Source: Physcomitrium patens
Lineage: Eukaryota; Streptophyta; Bryopsida; Funariales; Funariaceae
Direction: 5' to 3'
Length of the DNA: 64,000 nucleotides
Assembly: GCF_000002425.4 (NCBI RefSeq)
Contig: NC_037254.1
Location: 21,112,115 to 21,176,114, forward strand
This document shows positions 22,361 to 31,209 of the stretch, in pieces. The notes below the pieces were generated by a model, which saw nothing but the letters and a program-made list of their open reading frames with translations, was not told the origin of the DNA and made no database searches. Numbering within the stretch: the stretch's first letter is position 1; each line of letters begins with the position of its first letter. The translations under genes and the position numbers were made by a program.

Positions 22361-23484
22361 AGTGTCAGCTCTCAATTATATTCTAAAATTTAAATTTTTG
22401 TTATTTTCCTATTTTATGATAATTAAACATGTTAGATTAGGATTTATAAAAGTAGAATTCAGTTTTATAGAATTTTTAGGATTACAACCCCTCATAGTAT
22501 AAATCATAACCTAATTCCTTGAATTAGGTTAATTAGAACTAAAGTGACAAGAGTTAGAAAATTAGAATAGCAACTTAGTTAGTTTAATAATTTAGAGGTT
22601 GATAGTCATTACTATAAGGGTTGACTAAAAGCCAATGAGTACGTCTATAATAATTCATATGATTTGGGGGTTGGAAGTATAATTCTCTAAAAGATTTAGG
22701 AAAGTTAGCAATGGTAATATTGGATTTTTTCTCCAAATTCGGCAAATTTAAGCGGCATGGTGGTTCTTCTACTTAATGGGAGTCTCTTTAATGCAATGGT
22801 GGCACTGGATTTACCTTGTGGAGTGAAGAAAACAAGATCAACAACCTCTCTTTCAAAATACAAGAGAAGCAATGAAATTCTCATTTTGAAGAATTTCACA
22901 AAAAAATTGCCAAGATCCTTGTAAGTAAAAACTTCCATGGAAATTATAATTGAGCATGGATTGGGACATGTGAGTAGTCGATCTTAGCTTAAAAAGGTGT
23001 TTTGAACACAATAGTGAAGTTAGATTTACAAAAAAATTCCTTCTTGACCACTTACAACGGCCATCAGCCTTGATAACAAGATTCGCTCTTGGATGAATGA
23101 AGGCTGTAGATCTAGATTAGGGATCTGAAAAATCAAGGGTGGAGATGTAGTCACCCTTCTATGAGCCTCCACTCAATTGTATAAGAGAGGCTTGGTTTTC
23201 CAAGCCCTCTCTCTCTCTTCTTTTGGTGAAGGACGAAGCCATGCTAAAATTTGGCAAAAAATCCTAATTTTAATTTTATTTAGGTTTCAAATCTCATTGT
23301 GAATTTTGTGGGTGGGTGTGCATGGATTTTGAATTGTGAATGATAGTCATTGGGTCTTAAAACACGTTTCATTGTGGTGAATAGCTCCCTTGGCCTCTCA
23401 ATTACTCCAAGGGTTTCAAGAGCCTCAGATTTCCCTCCATCAGTCATTCAATTGTTTTATTTCCAATGTGATTTTTTTTGTGGT

Positions 23485-23945
23485 TGTATCTTTTGTTGTT
23501 AGCTTTCCAAAAAGATAAGGCTCGCTCCATTTGGAGTTGAACTGAATTTTTGGTGAAATTTTGAGTTTAAGGGGGTCGACTGCCTTTGCAGTTTGGATTA
23601 ATCCAGTTTGGGAAGGCATTTCTCAGTGCTTGATAATTGGATTCGTTTGAAATTTTGGGAGCATCAATATTTGTAAGCTAAGCTTTGAAGGGCATAAGTT
23701 TCGCTGGATTTGAAGACAATTTAAATTTTTAGCGAATTTCTAAGTGAAGGGGGTTGGTCGCCACGGCAGTTTGGATCACTCAACTTCAAAGGAGCAATTC
23801 TCACGACTGGATCATTAGATTGCAATAAAATTTATTGGGGCAGGAGCGTCTTTAAGTTAACCTTGCAACAATCTGCAAATCATTCAATTTGGAGCTAATT
23901 AAAATTTTTGGCGAATTTTGGAGTAGAAGGGGGCCGCTGCCTTCA
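23485..23945 (+). repeat. Three imperfect ~179-bp tandem repeats
   Basis: Anchors: AATTTTTGGTGAAATTTTGA then AAGGGGGTCGACTGCC (GGGGG near 23571); AATTTTTAGCGAATTTCTAA then AAGGGGGTTGGTCGCC (near 23749); AATTTTTGGCGAATTTTGGA then AAGGGGGCCGCTGCC (near 23929). Spacing 178 and 180 bp. CAGTTTGGAT follows in the first two units. Only the start of the third unit is kept. Confidence 0.7.
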
Positions 23946-24044
23946 ATCCTTGGCATTGTCAAGGTACCTTCGCTTTTACCTCTCTTATTTTATTTTTACT
24001 TTTATCTTCACAGGAACTTGTAATCTCCACATTTCAACTTTTGA

Positions 24045-24190
24045 CTAATAAATTTTAACTTTTAACTTTTAACCTTTAATATTCTCACTTAAATTTTTAA
24101 ACTTTGAACTTTAACTTTTGAATTTAATATTTAATTTTAATTTTTAATTTTTAACTTTAACTTTTAACTTTAACTTTTAATTTAAACTTA
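24045..24190 (+). repeat. Degenerate TTTTAAC-type simple repeat
   Basis: Repeated AACTTTTAACTTTAA-like units with a period near 6-7 bp over about 145 bp, within the LTR-like insertion. Confidence 0.6.
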
Positions 24191-24535
24191 ATTTTTTATT
24201 CTTATTGTGAATTAATAAGAAAAACTTAATTAATTACTTTTATCCTTTTTGTGTGTAGTGAATGTCATCTGATATTTTAATTTAATATTGGTAACCATTG
24301 CTTGGAAGGCATTAATTTTAATTGAATTACAAACACCCACATTTTAATTAACCTAAAAATTTCACAATTGGGAGTTCTTCCATTCTACCTCTTGAGCGCA
24401 TTGTGTAGTACTAAATCCATAGAGTGGTGGATTTTAGGTTCATACCTAATGATCAAGCATCATTCTATGTGAGTTTTCATCACTATTATCGTTGTTAACA
24501 ATATGAAACTCTAAAAATTTCACAATAGCACAACA

Positions 24536-25774
24536 TTTTAAATGATAATTTATACAAAAAAGTATTTATGCATTAACCTTGGAGTTTCAAAAAACCTTTC
24601 TTGAAATCATTCTATTCTTACTTCTAAAAAAGCCTTTATAGGTCTAAGTAAAGTGTTCATTAATAAAATAAAAAAATCAATCTTTGCCTAAAATAATTCA
24701 ATCTTTATCCATTTATTGCCAATCCTTGATTCTACTTAAACCACAATACCTTTCTTCACACAATTGTTCAAATTTATATCAACAATGATATAATTTTTTA
24801 TTTTAACTTAGATTTGTTCAAAAAAAATTATTATTTCAAAGCTCCTTTCAAGGTCACTACCAAATTTCTTATTTTTTTGAAGATTTTTAAATTCAATAAT
24901 CCAACTTATAATAATGATTTTTTTTTCATGAACATTGTTATGTTATGGTAGTTCTTAACCATTTTAATATCATTTATTATAAATTTATTTCTACTCTTGC
25001 CAAAACTTGATCTACTCTTTTTGCTAATATATTTGGCGATTTATTAAACACTAAATTATACACTTGGTGTATTGGATGTTTAATATATACTATAATCTTC
25101 ACTCAATCCAAAACTACCTTTGCCATCAATAAAACAACTCTATTCTAACAATCTCCAAAAACTTAATACTAGAAAGCATTAAAGAGATATCTTAAAGAAA
25201 CCATTACTTTTTATCTTTAGTTTTGACAAACTTCTAATCTCCATCTTTGTAGTTTCTTTGATTTCAACTATGCAAGCAACCTTAATGATTGGAAAAGCCG
25301 CATTAGTTATATGTTCTTTCTAGCTAGTGGAGCAATTTCTTGGACAAGCCAACAACCATGTAGCATTGATTCTACAATTGGCAATGAGCTTCTTGAAATG
25401 GCTAAACAACAATGAAAAAAATATGATTATTTTTTCTCTTAAAAAATATTGCAATATGTTAATCCCTCTCAATTGTTATTTCTTGTGATAATCAGGGAGC
25501 AATTGCTCTTGTTAAAAATCTAGTTTTTGACAAACAAATAAATCAAATCAATAATAAATATTAATTCATTTGAGAGAAACTCTGGGAGAAACAACAAATT
25601 GATTTTTGTTACATTTGAACTCCCCACCAAATAGTTGATATTTTCACCAAAGCTCCTCAAGATCACTTCATTTAATTGCAAACTTTTCTGGGCATTATAA
25701 CTTTCACTGTCAACTGAGAGTGGGAGATGATGAGTGACATTTAGAGTAGAAAGTCAAAATGAACAAATGGGAGT
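24536..25774 (+). pseudogene. Copia RT/RNase H remnant
   Basis: Reads LNDNLYKKVFMH-stop-PWSFKKPF, then KKPL-type remains of LKKALYGLKQ (about 24620). Near 25295 it reads WKSRISYMFFLASGAISWTS followed by NELLEMAKQQ (RNase H: S.SGY.FFL.GAISW.S ... E.EY.A). Near 25490 DNQGAIALVKNLVFDKQIN and near 25630 PHQIVDIFTKAPQDHF are the typical copia end. Many stops. Immediately followed by a polypurine tract and the right LTR. Confidence 0.75.
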
Positions 25775-25982
25775 GTTGGATGAATACATTCATTTGACTT
25801 CCTAAATTTAACCTTAAATTGTAACTCTCTGTATATAGATTAATGTTCAATGTAAATTAGCTATTCATTTACAAAACAGGCTGGATATCGTTTGCGTAGA
25901 GACCAGTCACAAGTTGTGTCTCGAAGACCATACTGTAAAGTGGATCAGTGCTACTGCCGTTTAATCGATGCTTGTGCGTAAT
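25775..25982 (+). repeat. Right LTR of copia element
   Basis: 208 bp beginning TGTTGGATGAATACATTC. The second half (from about 25860) has normal base composition with intact CG sites (GATATCGTTTGCGTAG), unlike the left LTR and the rest of the element. Confidence 0.8.
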
Positions 25983-26495
25983 GACGCCATGACAAGGTCA
26001 CGAGCCCACAATAGGAATACCCCAGCATCAGTCTCTAAGAGTATCTCCACCTCATGTCTGTCGATGACATCAAGCGAGCAAACTTCGCTGAGTGAGCAGA
26101 TTCTACTGCGACACAGCCCAAACCTTTCGGTGGTTATCCACGTATACACTACACCATTCTGATCAGGTCACTAGAAGACTTCCGTACCCAACATGTGCAA
26201 AGAGTTACTGTACTGATGTAAAATGGTTCGTCAGTGGAAGGGTGAAAGGTTCACAAAGGGCTGATGCAAGTAAGGTTGAAAGGCTAAGAACGCCTCCAGA
26301 CTCAGCTCGAAGGGCGACATCCATCGTTCGAAATTCTAACTCATGAGTTTACAATTGAAAGCGTAGAGAACGCTGAACCTGATAATTGCACAACACCATG
26401 ATTGACAACAAATTTGGCCCTCACTCGCGCTCTCATCGACAAACTTCACATCCTGAAGACTGTCGACCAAAACAACTTCCCGCAATCACAACTAT
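25983..26495. other. GC-normal unique sequence, no gene assigned
   Basis: Base composition rises sharply from the copia LTR onward. Short ORFs on both strands (25961-26149 minus, 26386-26613 plus, 26402-26845 plus) look protein-like in places but switch frames. The plus-strand stretch LTRALIDKLHILKTVDQNNF near 26420-26480 is the most protein-like. No family recognised. Confidence 0.5.
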
Positions 26496-26754
26496 CTTAT
26501 CTATTTATCTACGGCATGCAGCCGCAAACCAACAACTACCTGAGCTCGAGATGTCCGAATGCTGGTTCATTGTCCACATCCGGAGAGGAGATCTTGACAT
26601 TCTGGTCGCGTAGACACTCCGTGCTTCAGAAGGCTTCGTCTCACAAACAACACCAAACGGGGTTAGAGGGTACACGTATGTCACACTGCAATGGAACGAC
26701 ATCACGCCAGGATTGTGGAAACTGCAAGCGAACTGAGATATTGAGCCATGGTGC

Positions 26755-26970
26755 TCATTTACTCGATCCCGCCAGTTTTCGGTTCCCACCGACTTCGATG
26801 TCGCCTTCACCGCCAGCGCCAGGAGTAGACGTAGAGCGAGGTTGATGTTCCTCCGAGGTAGACCCAGAAGCATGATCAGAAGCGGTGACAGAAGACACTG
26901 ACAGCAAAACAGGTTCCACCACACAGCAGGACGTCTCAGCTTCGCGGCTCAGAGCCAGCCCCCACAACAT
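26755..26970 (-). other. Ser-rich 71-residue ORF (right copy)
   Basis: Same frame and length as 3158-3373, with Gly-to-Cys and Ser-to-Leu the only changes. Same doubt about whether it is translated. Confidence 0.25.
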
Positions 26971-27015
26971 CTCAGCGGATTATCTTACAACGTGAAACAT
27001 GCGCAATCAAGATGC

Positions 27016-27429
27016 TCAAGCTACACCAAGAACCATTCTGAAAGACACAGACCTACACGTGACCAGAATCCATTCCGTTTGAAGGTTACCTTTTCCCACG
27101 CTCTGACGAAATAATTTCATTATACCCTCCGCAGATGATGGAACAGGTTCCCAGGTAAAGTTGGGTTGCCTACCAGTAGCAGCAGAGGTCCTAATCACAA
27201 CTTCCTTATGCTTCAACAGGTCGTTCGAGCTGAGCACCAGTTGTCGACTTTGACCACCAGATGTACAGGAATAAACCCAGAACTCACAATACGATGCATC
27301 CGAAACGTTGACATTGATATGCCCCTGCTTGCCTATTGGGGGACCCATGTCGGACAGTATTCCTTCAGTGTTCATTTTGATCGTGATGCTGCCACCAGTG
27401 TCATTGGTTATCTTTATGGTCTTCGACAT
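27016..27429 (-). CDS. Small beta-rich protein (right copy, full frame)
   Basis: 137 residues starting MSKTIKITNDTGGSITIK. The first ~95 residues match the left copy with about five changes. Here the frame continues through TWEPVPSSAEGIMKLFRQ to VLGVA because the C missing on the left is present. Many alternating hydrophobic residues (HINVNVSDASYCEFWVYS; RQLVLSSNDLLKHKEVVI) suggest a small beta-sandwich. The last ~40 residues look less protein-like, and a possible donor GG|GTATAA follows EG, so the true C-terminus may differ. Its neighbour in the same orientation is the broken membrane-protein gene. No function can be given. Confidence 0.5.
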   Translation of the reverse strand: MSKTIKITNDTGGSITIKMNTEGILSDMGPPIGKQGHINVNVSDASYCEFWVYSCTSGGQSRQLVLSSNDLLKHKEVVIRTSAATGRQPNFTWEPVPSSAEGIMKLFRQSVGKGNLQTEWILVTCRSVSFRMVLGVA

Positions 27430-27477
27430 GTTAACTTCGGACCTGCTACTGCCGCGGACTGCGAAGGCCCTGGTGGC

Positions 27478-28659
27478 TCAGTCCCAACCTTGGAGAACCC
27501 ACTTGTCGCAAAGGAGTACAAAATGTGAGACGACAAATATTGCTGTGAAACAAATCACCGACACAATGACACCAGCCCTGCCAAAGTTCAGCGCGCTGCA
27601 CAGCGCGGTGGAGTGATTGCTGCTTAGTCCCTGCACTTCGCTTGAATTTTCCGTAGAGTCTTTGGCAAAATCAAAATTATTACCCTTGTATCTAAGCTGC
27701 GATATTCGCCCTGCTGTAACCTGGATATCATTCCCCACACCATGTTCAGACTTGCCAGCAAAGAAGATGTCAACAGAACCACAATTTTTCTGCGGAGCAA
27801 TGATGAAGACACATACGACTCATAGCACTAGCTTCGACGGGTCAGCGATGCGAACAGCCACGATCACGCAGACTGCATCTTGGCCAGGACGCTTGGAGAA
27901 AAACACTCATGTTGCAAACTTGAAGCTACGGAAAAGCACACTGTGACATACGCTTCGGAGTATGTCGGCAGTTGCTTCGTTGAACTCCAAGTCCGCAAAT
28001 CGTCTGAACTTTTACAGCAGTGAAGTGGTTGTGACTACTGCAGCAATCAGTCAACACGGTCGAACACCAAATCTTCCCGCACTTACGCAGGTACGTCCCA
28101 GTCGTCAACTGTGACAGGGCGGTGAGGACGACCGCCTAGAAGATACTGAATAATCCAATTATGTTGTACACCAGGTGTCTTAAGTCCGCATGAACCTTTC
28201 GTAAAGCTTAGAACTGGGTCGCATAACCATTTCCGATCTCAGTCCAAGCCTTGAAACTGTCTCGAATACTTTGCTCTCCCCGATCCCAACTAGGTTGATA
28301 ATCTGACGCAATGACTGCTCTTCACGGCCATGCTCCTTCCTCTCCTGATCAAGCACAGCATCTGCTTATTTCGCACTTGCTCTGCTGTCTATTCGAGGAT
28401 CCGCTTGTCTGTCCTCCACCAATGCCGACTTAGGATTTGCAGAAGCCGAACCTGTAACCCTTAGATCACCAGAACCATTCTCGAAAGCGGCGCCTCTAAC
28501 CTTGTGAAAAACGTTCACTCTGGTTTCAATGACCGGGTCACTCTCCCTTCGTGAAGCCGCGCCTTCATCCGTCTCTTTTCGTTCAGTCCCATTTGCCTCG
28601 AGACCTTGTTTCCGCATCCTTGAACGCACCCATTCGCTCTGAACTGTGAAGTGCTCCAT
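27478..28659 (-). pseudogene. Three-TM membrane protein pseudogene (right copy)
   Basis: The exon 2 equivalent (27478-27750, minus) is intact and almost identical to the left copy, including the acceptor CAAG. The exon 1 equivalent (27950-28659) starts MEHFTVQSEWVRSRMRKQG and stops at TAA near 28366. After that the homologous sequence continues in shifted frames: SLRQIINLV, then AWTEIGNGYATQF-stop-ALRKVHADLR, then YNIIGLFSVF-stop-AVVLTALSQLTTGT, each matching the left protein. At least three stops and two frame changes. The first hydrophobic segment is cut by a TAG. The N-terminal 97 residues differ much more from the left copy than exon 2 does. Confidence 0.75.
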
Positions 28660-29747
28660 CCCCTGAGGTTTGTATTACTTTCAATTTACCTGATACTTGA
28701 ACAAGGGCGGGAGCACATTATGTTACATTTGTAACATTCTGTAAGAAGGAGGTCCTCCCTCCAATATATATGATGAAAAAAAAAGTATAATAATAAAGAA
28801 CTTTGAAGTGCGGCTGAAGCACTTGCGCTGCAATTCTTCTCAGACCTATGGTGAACGCGGTAGTAACTTTGATAATTATTTCAATAATTATATTCACCAA
28901 TTCGTTTGTCATGCAATAATTATGAAAGTCAAGTGACAAGAGGTAGCATAGAACATTCCACCACGCGGTGATGTCGAAGGCCACTGTAGTAGTCAGTTAA
29001 GCCAGACCGGCAGCTGGCTCGTATCGATAACCCAGGTGGAACCTGCTTTGGTGCAAGCGTCGTAGACACGGCATTGTCTCTTGCCTGGAAAGCGACGATT
29101 CTTTATCTTTGAAATAAATGCGCACGTTCAAGCGACGGATATGCAGTGGCTTGCCATTTCGAAGAGTTCAAGTCGGTAGAATAATGTTTTCCTCGTATCA
29201 TTATGCACCCATCCATCCACAAAATCCACTCAATGTCACAGTGAGTTGAAGATCTGTGTTCAACTCACTGTATACCTCATCAACAACGTCGACGCACGAG
29301 CTTTTCTCCCTTTACCATTTTCTGAAAGACGACGTGGGCAGACTGTCGATTTTCGCCCACCACTGTACTTCAATCCATGCACAAAATCCGTCCACAACCA
29401 TAAACAGTTGATGGCTAAAATTTTACAGCACATGACATGCTCCAAATTTGGCCCCGAACCAAATATTGCCTGAATATGGTAAAATTTCCGCTTCTACCTT
29501 TAATGCCCATTTTATTCTTGGTTTCAACTTTTCGTTTGTCAATGCATTCCAAAAGTATGGGTATCTTTTCAGATACTTCGATCCCTTGGGTCTTATGCTT
29601 TAGGGCAATGCTTGGCTTGTCATGTCAAATCTGATCTAAAGGTTAACAAAAATTCTTGTGCAATATCCAAAAGCATCTCATGCAAAATGAAGATTTGACT
29701 TAATTCTAGCTGGTTTGAATAAAATTTGTAGAGGATGTTGTTAATAT
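28660..29747. other. Spacer, no supported gene
   Basis: A minus-strand ORF at 28718-28984 (starting MAFDITAWWNVLCYLLSLDF, 88 codons, hydrophobic) is possible but matches nothing I recognise. A short plus-strand ORF at 29246-29473 has no support. A GC-normal composition persists to about 29500, where AT-rich element sequence begins. Confidence 0.5.
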
Positions 29748-30033
29748 TGTCACATCTCACATGAACGGAAGCTTCTAAAAGGTTCTAAAATATTCTAAAA
29801 GGTTCTTGAAATATTCTACCAAATTCTAAAAAGTTTTTGGAGATTTGAAGAAGTTATTTAAGAAGCTTCTTAATACCTAATATATATTAGAGTTGAAGCT
29901 AAAAGAAGCTTTAGTTCACTTTTCTAAGTATTGATCTTGTATTCATTTAGTATAATTAATTTCTTATTAGTTTTTTTATTGAATTCTTTTATTCAACTTC
30001 TTATTTGGTCTCCTATATAGTGTATCTGTGACA
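29748..30033 (+). repeat. 5' LTR of decayed chromovirus (shortened)
   Basis: 286 bp against 479 bp for the 3' LTR; internal deletion. Shares TCTAATATATATT(A/G)GA.TTGA and the terminal ~100 bp with the 3' LTR. Rich in TTCTAAAAGGTTC-type repeats. Confidence 0.65.
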
Positions 30034-30195
30034 GTTTGTTAAGACTACCTTCTTATTAATATTAGAGCTTGATCTTTCTTGATAGAAATAAATTATCCTT
30101 TTTCTTAAAGACATCTAAGTGATTTAGAGATTGTAGAGTACCTTCTTCTAAATTGGTATTATTTTAGAAACTTTTTTTTTATTTTTATTTTTAGG

Positions 30196-31205
30196 ATGGT
30201 TGGAAGTAAAGATGTTAATATGATTGAGTCTCTCAAGTCCAAGTTAGATGTTGTTATGAACACACTAAATGCTTTAGCTTGTAGAATTATTAAAATTGAG
30301 AGATTTTTACCAAGATTTCATAATGATGTAAGACCTAAAGCAAGTCAACCTATGATGCAACCACTTTCTCAAGCTTATATATCTAAGGAGGCAATGGCAT
30401 ATGTATCTCAATAAGAAAATTTACTTATTCAATAATGTGAAGAGCCTTGGATTAGTCTTCTAAAAAAAATTGATAGTATATACTCAAAGTTCCAAGGATT
30501 TGTTAACTAAATTTGATTGATAATTTTTCTACAACCTGTATACTATCCAATAGAAGAGTTGCAAGCTAGTTTAGTTGAAATCTTCCTCACAAGATAAGCC
30601 TTATCTTTGTTTGCTTCTTTATTTGAAAAGAGATCTCTAATCTTAAATAATTTTTAAGCTTTCTTACAAGCATTTGCATAGGTATTTAGAGAACATGACA
30701 AGGCTCAATATGCAATAATAAAGATTTATTCATTACGTCAAAGATAACACTCTACATTAATTTATGCATCTGATTTTAGACAATTGGCTTATAACATCAA
30801 TTGAAATGAACAAGTTTTTATGAGCTAATTCTATTGGAGACTATGGAATGATATAAAAGACCTATAACTATTATTAATTAATCCTCAAATATTCAATAAA
30901 GCTATCAATTAAGCTTTGAAGTGCAATAATCAATTATTTCAATACCATCAAGATCAATACTTGTGGACTTTGATAAAACAACATACTAAAAATTCGTATT
31001 CTATTACTTCAACAAATATATTACTTTCACACTCTAAAGCTAAAGATATCCAAATTGATGTTGTACAATTCAAACCTCTTAAAATAGAGGAGAAAAAATA
31101 TCAATTTCAACAAGGCCTATGCTTATATTGCAGTGAAGAAGGTCACAAATCTACAAATTGTTTAAAAAAACAATATATAAGTAGGACCATGAATGTGATT
31201 GTTTA
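30196..31205 (+). pseudogene. gag remnant of decayed chromovirus
   Basis: MVGSKDVNMIESLKSKLDVV opens a 72-codon piece with a coiled-coil-like start. After stops and shifts, a zinc knuckle CLYCSEEGHKSTNC appears near 31123, matching the young element's CLYCGEPKHTAQHC. The stretch before it (QIDVVQFKPLKIEEKKYQFQ) aligns with QIDAIRFKPLTEQEKICRRQ. Confidence 0.75.
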
Positions 31206-31209
31206 GGAA

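Larger units (their letters stand above)
22363..24535 (+). mobile_element. ~2.2-kb LTR-like insertion inside copia RT
   Basis: It separates copia RT ...LILKEFT-stop-KLLI (left) from NILNDNLYKKVFMH-stop-PWSF (right), which are normally about 60 residues apart. Possible TG...CA ends (TGTCAGCTCTCAATT at 22363; ...CACAATAGCACAACA at 24535), but no target duplication, so the ends are provisional. No ORF of interest. It is less AT-rich than its surroundings, contains three ~179-bp imperfect repeats and a TTTTAAC-rich stretch, and has a CT-rich run near 23207-23220. It is best read as a solo LTR or a non-coding fragment of a large LTR element. Confidence 0.5.
11935..25982 (+). mobile_element. Decayed Ty1/copia element, split by two insertions
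   Basis: Left LTR 11935-12252 and right LTR 25775-25982 share TTGGATGAATACATTCATTTGAC at the start and TTTAAT(T/C)GATGCTTGTG(T/C)GTAA at the end. A polypurine tract AATGGGAG abuts the right LTR. Copia pieces occur in the correct order between them: gag (about 12640), protease-like (about 20940), the VFLGYSS motif of the integrase C-terminus (about 21565), RT start (about 22130-22340), RT middle (about 24530-24660), RNase H (about 25295-25410) and the DIFTKAP motif (about 25640). The gypsy element at 14311-20698 and an LTR-like insertion at about 22363-24535 interrupt it. No target duplication was found. Confidence 0.8.
26500..28653 (-). repeat. Right arm of 2-kb inverted gene duplication
   Basis: Reverse complement of 1600-3632. 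It is nearly identical from 26505 to about 27850 (exon 2, second ORF and 3' region). The sequence corresponding to the left copy's intron (about 27751-27930) is still close. Identity then falls through the exon 1 equivalent (about 27950-28653). Confidence 0.85.

Noticed and set aside
24045..24190. TTTTAAC-rich repeat as a decayed telomere repeat (CCCTAAA with C-to-T)
   Set aside because: C-to-T decay of CCCTAAA gives TTTTAAA. The observed period and the C after AA do not fit, and the block lies inside an LTR-like insertion.
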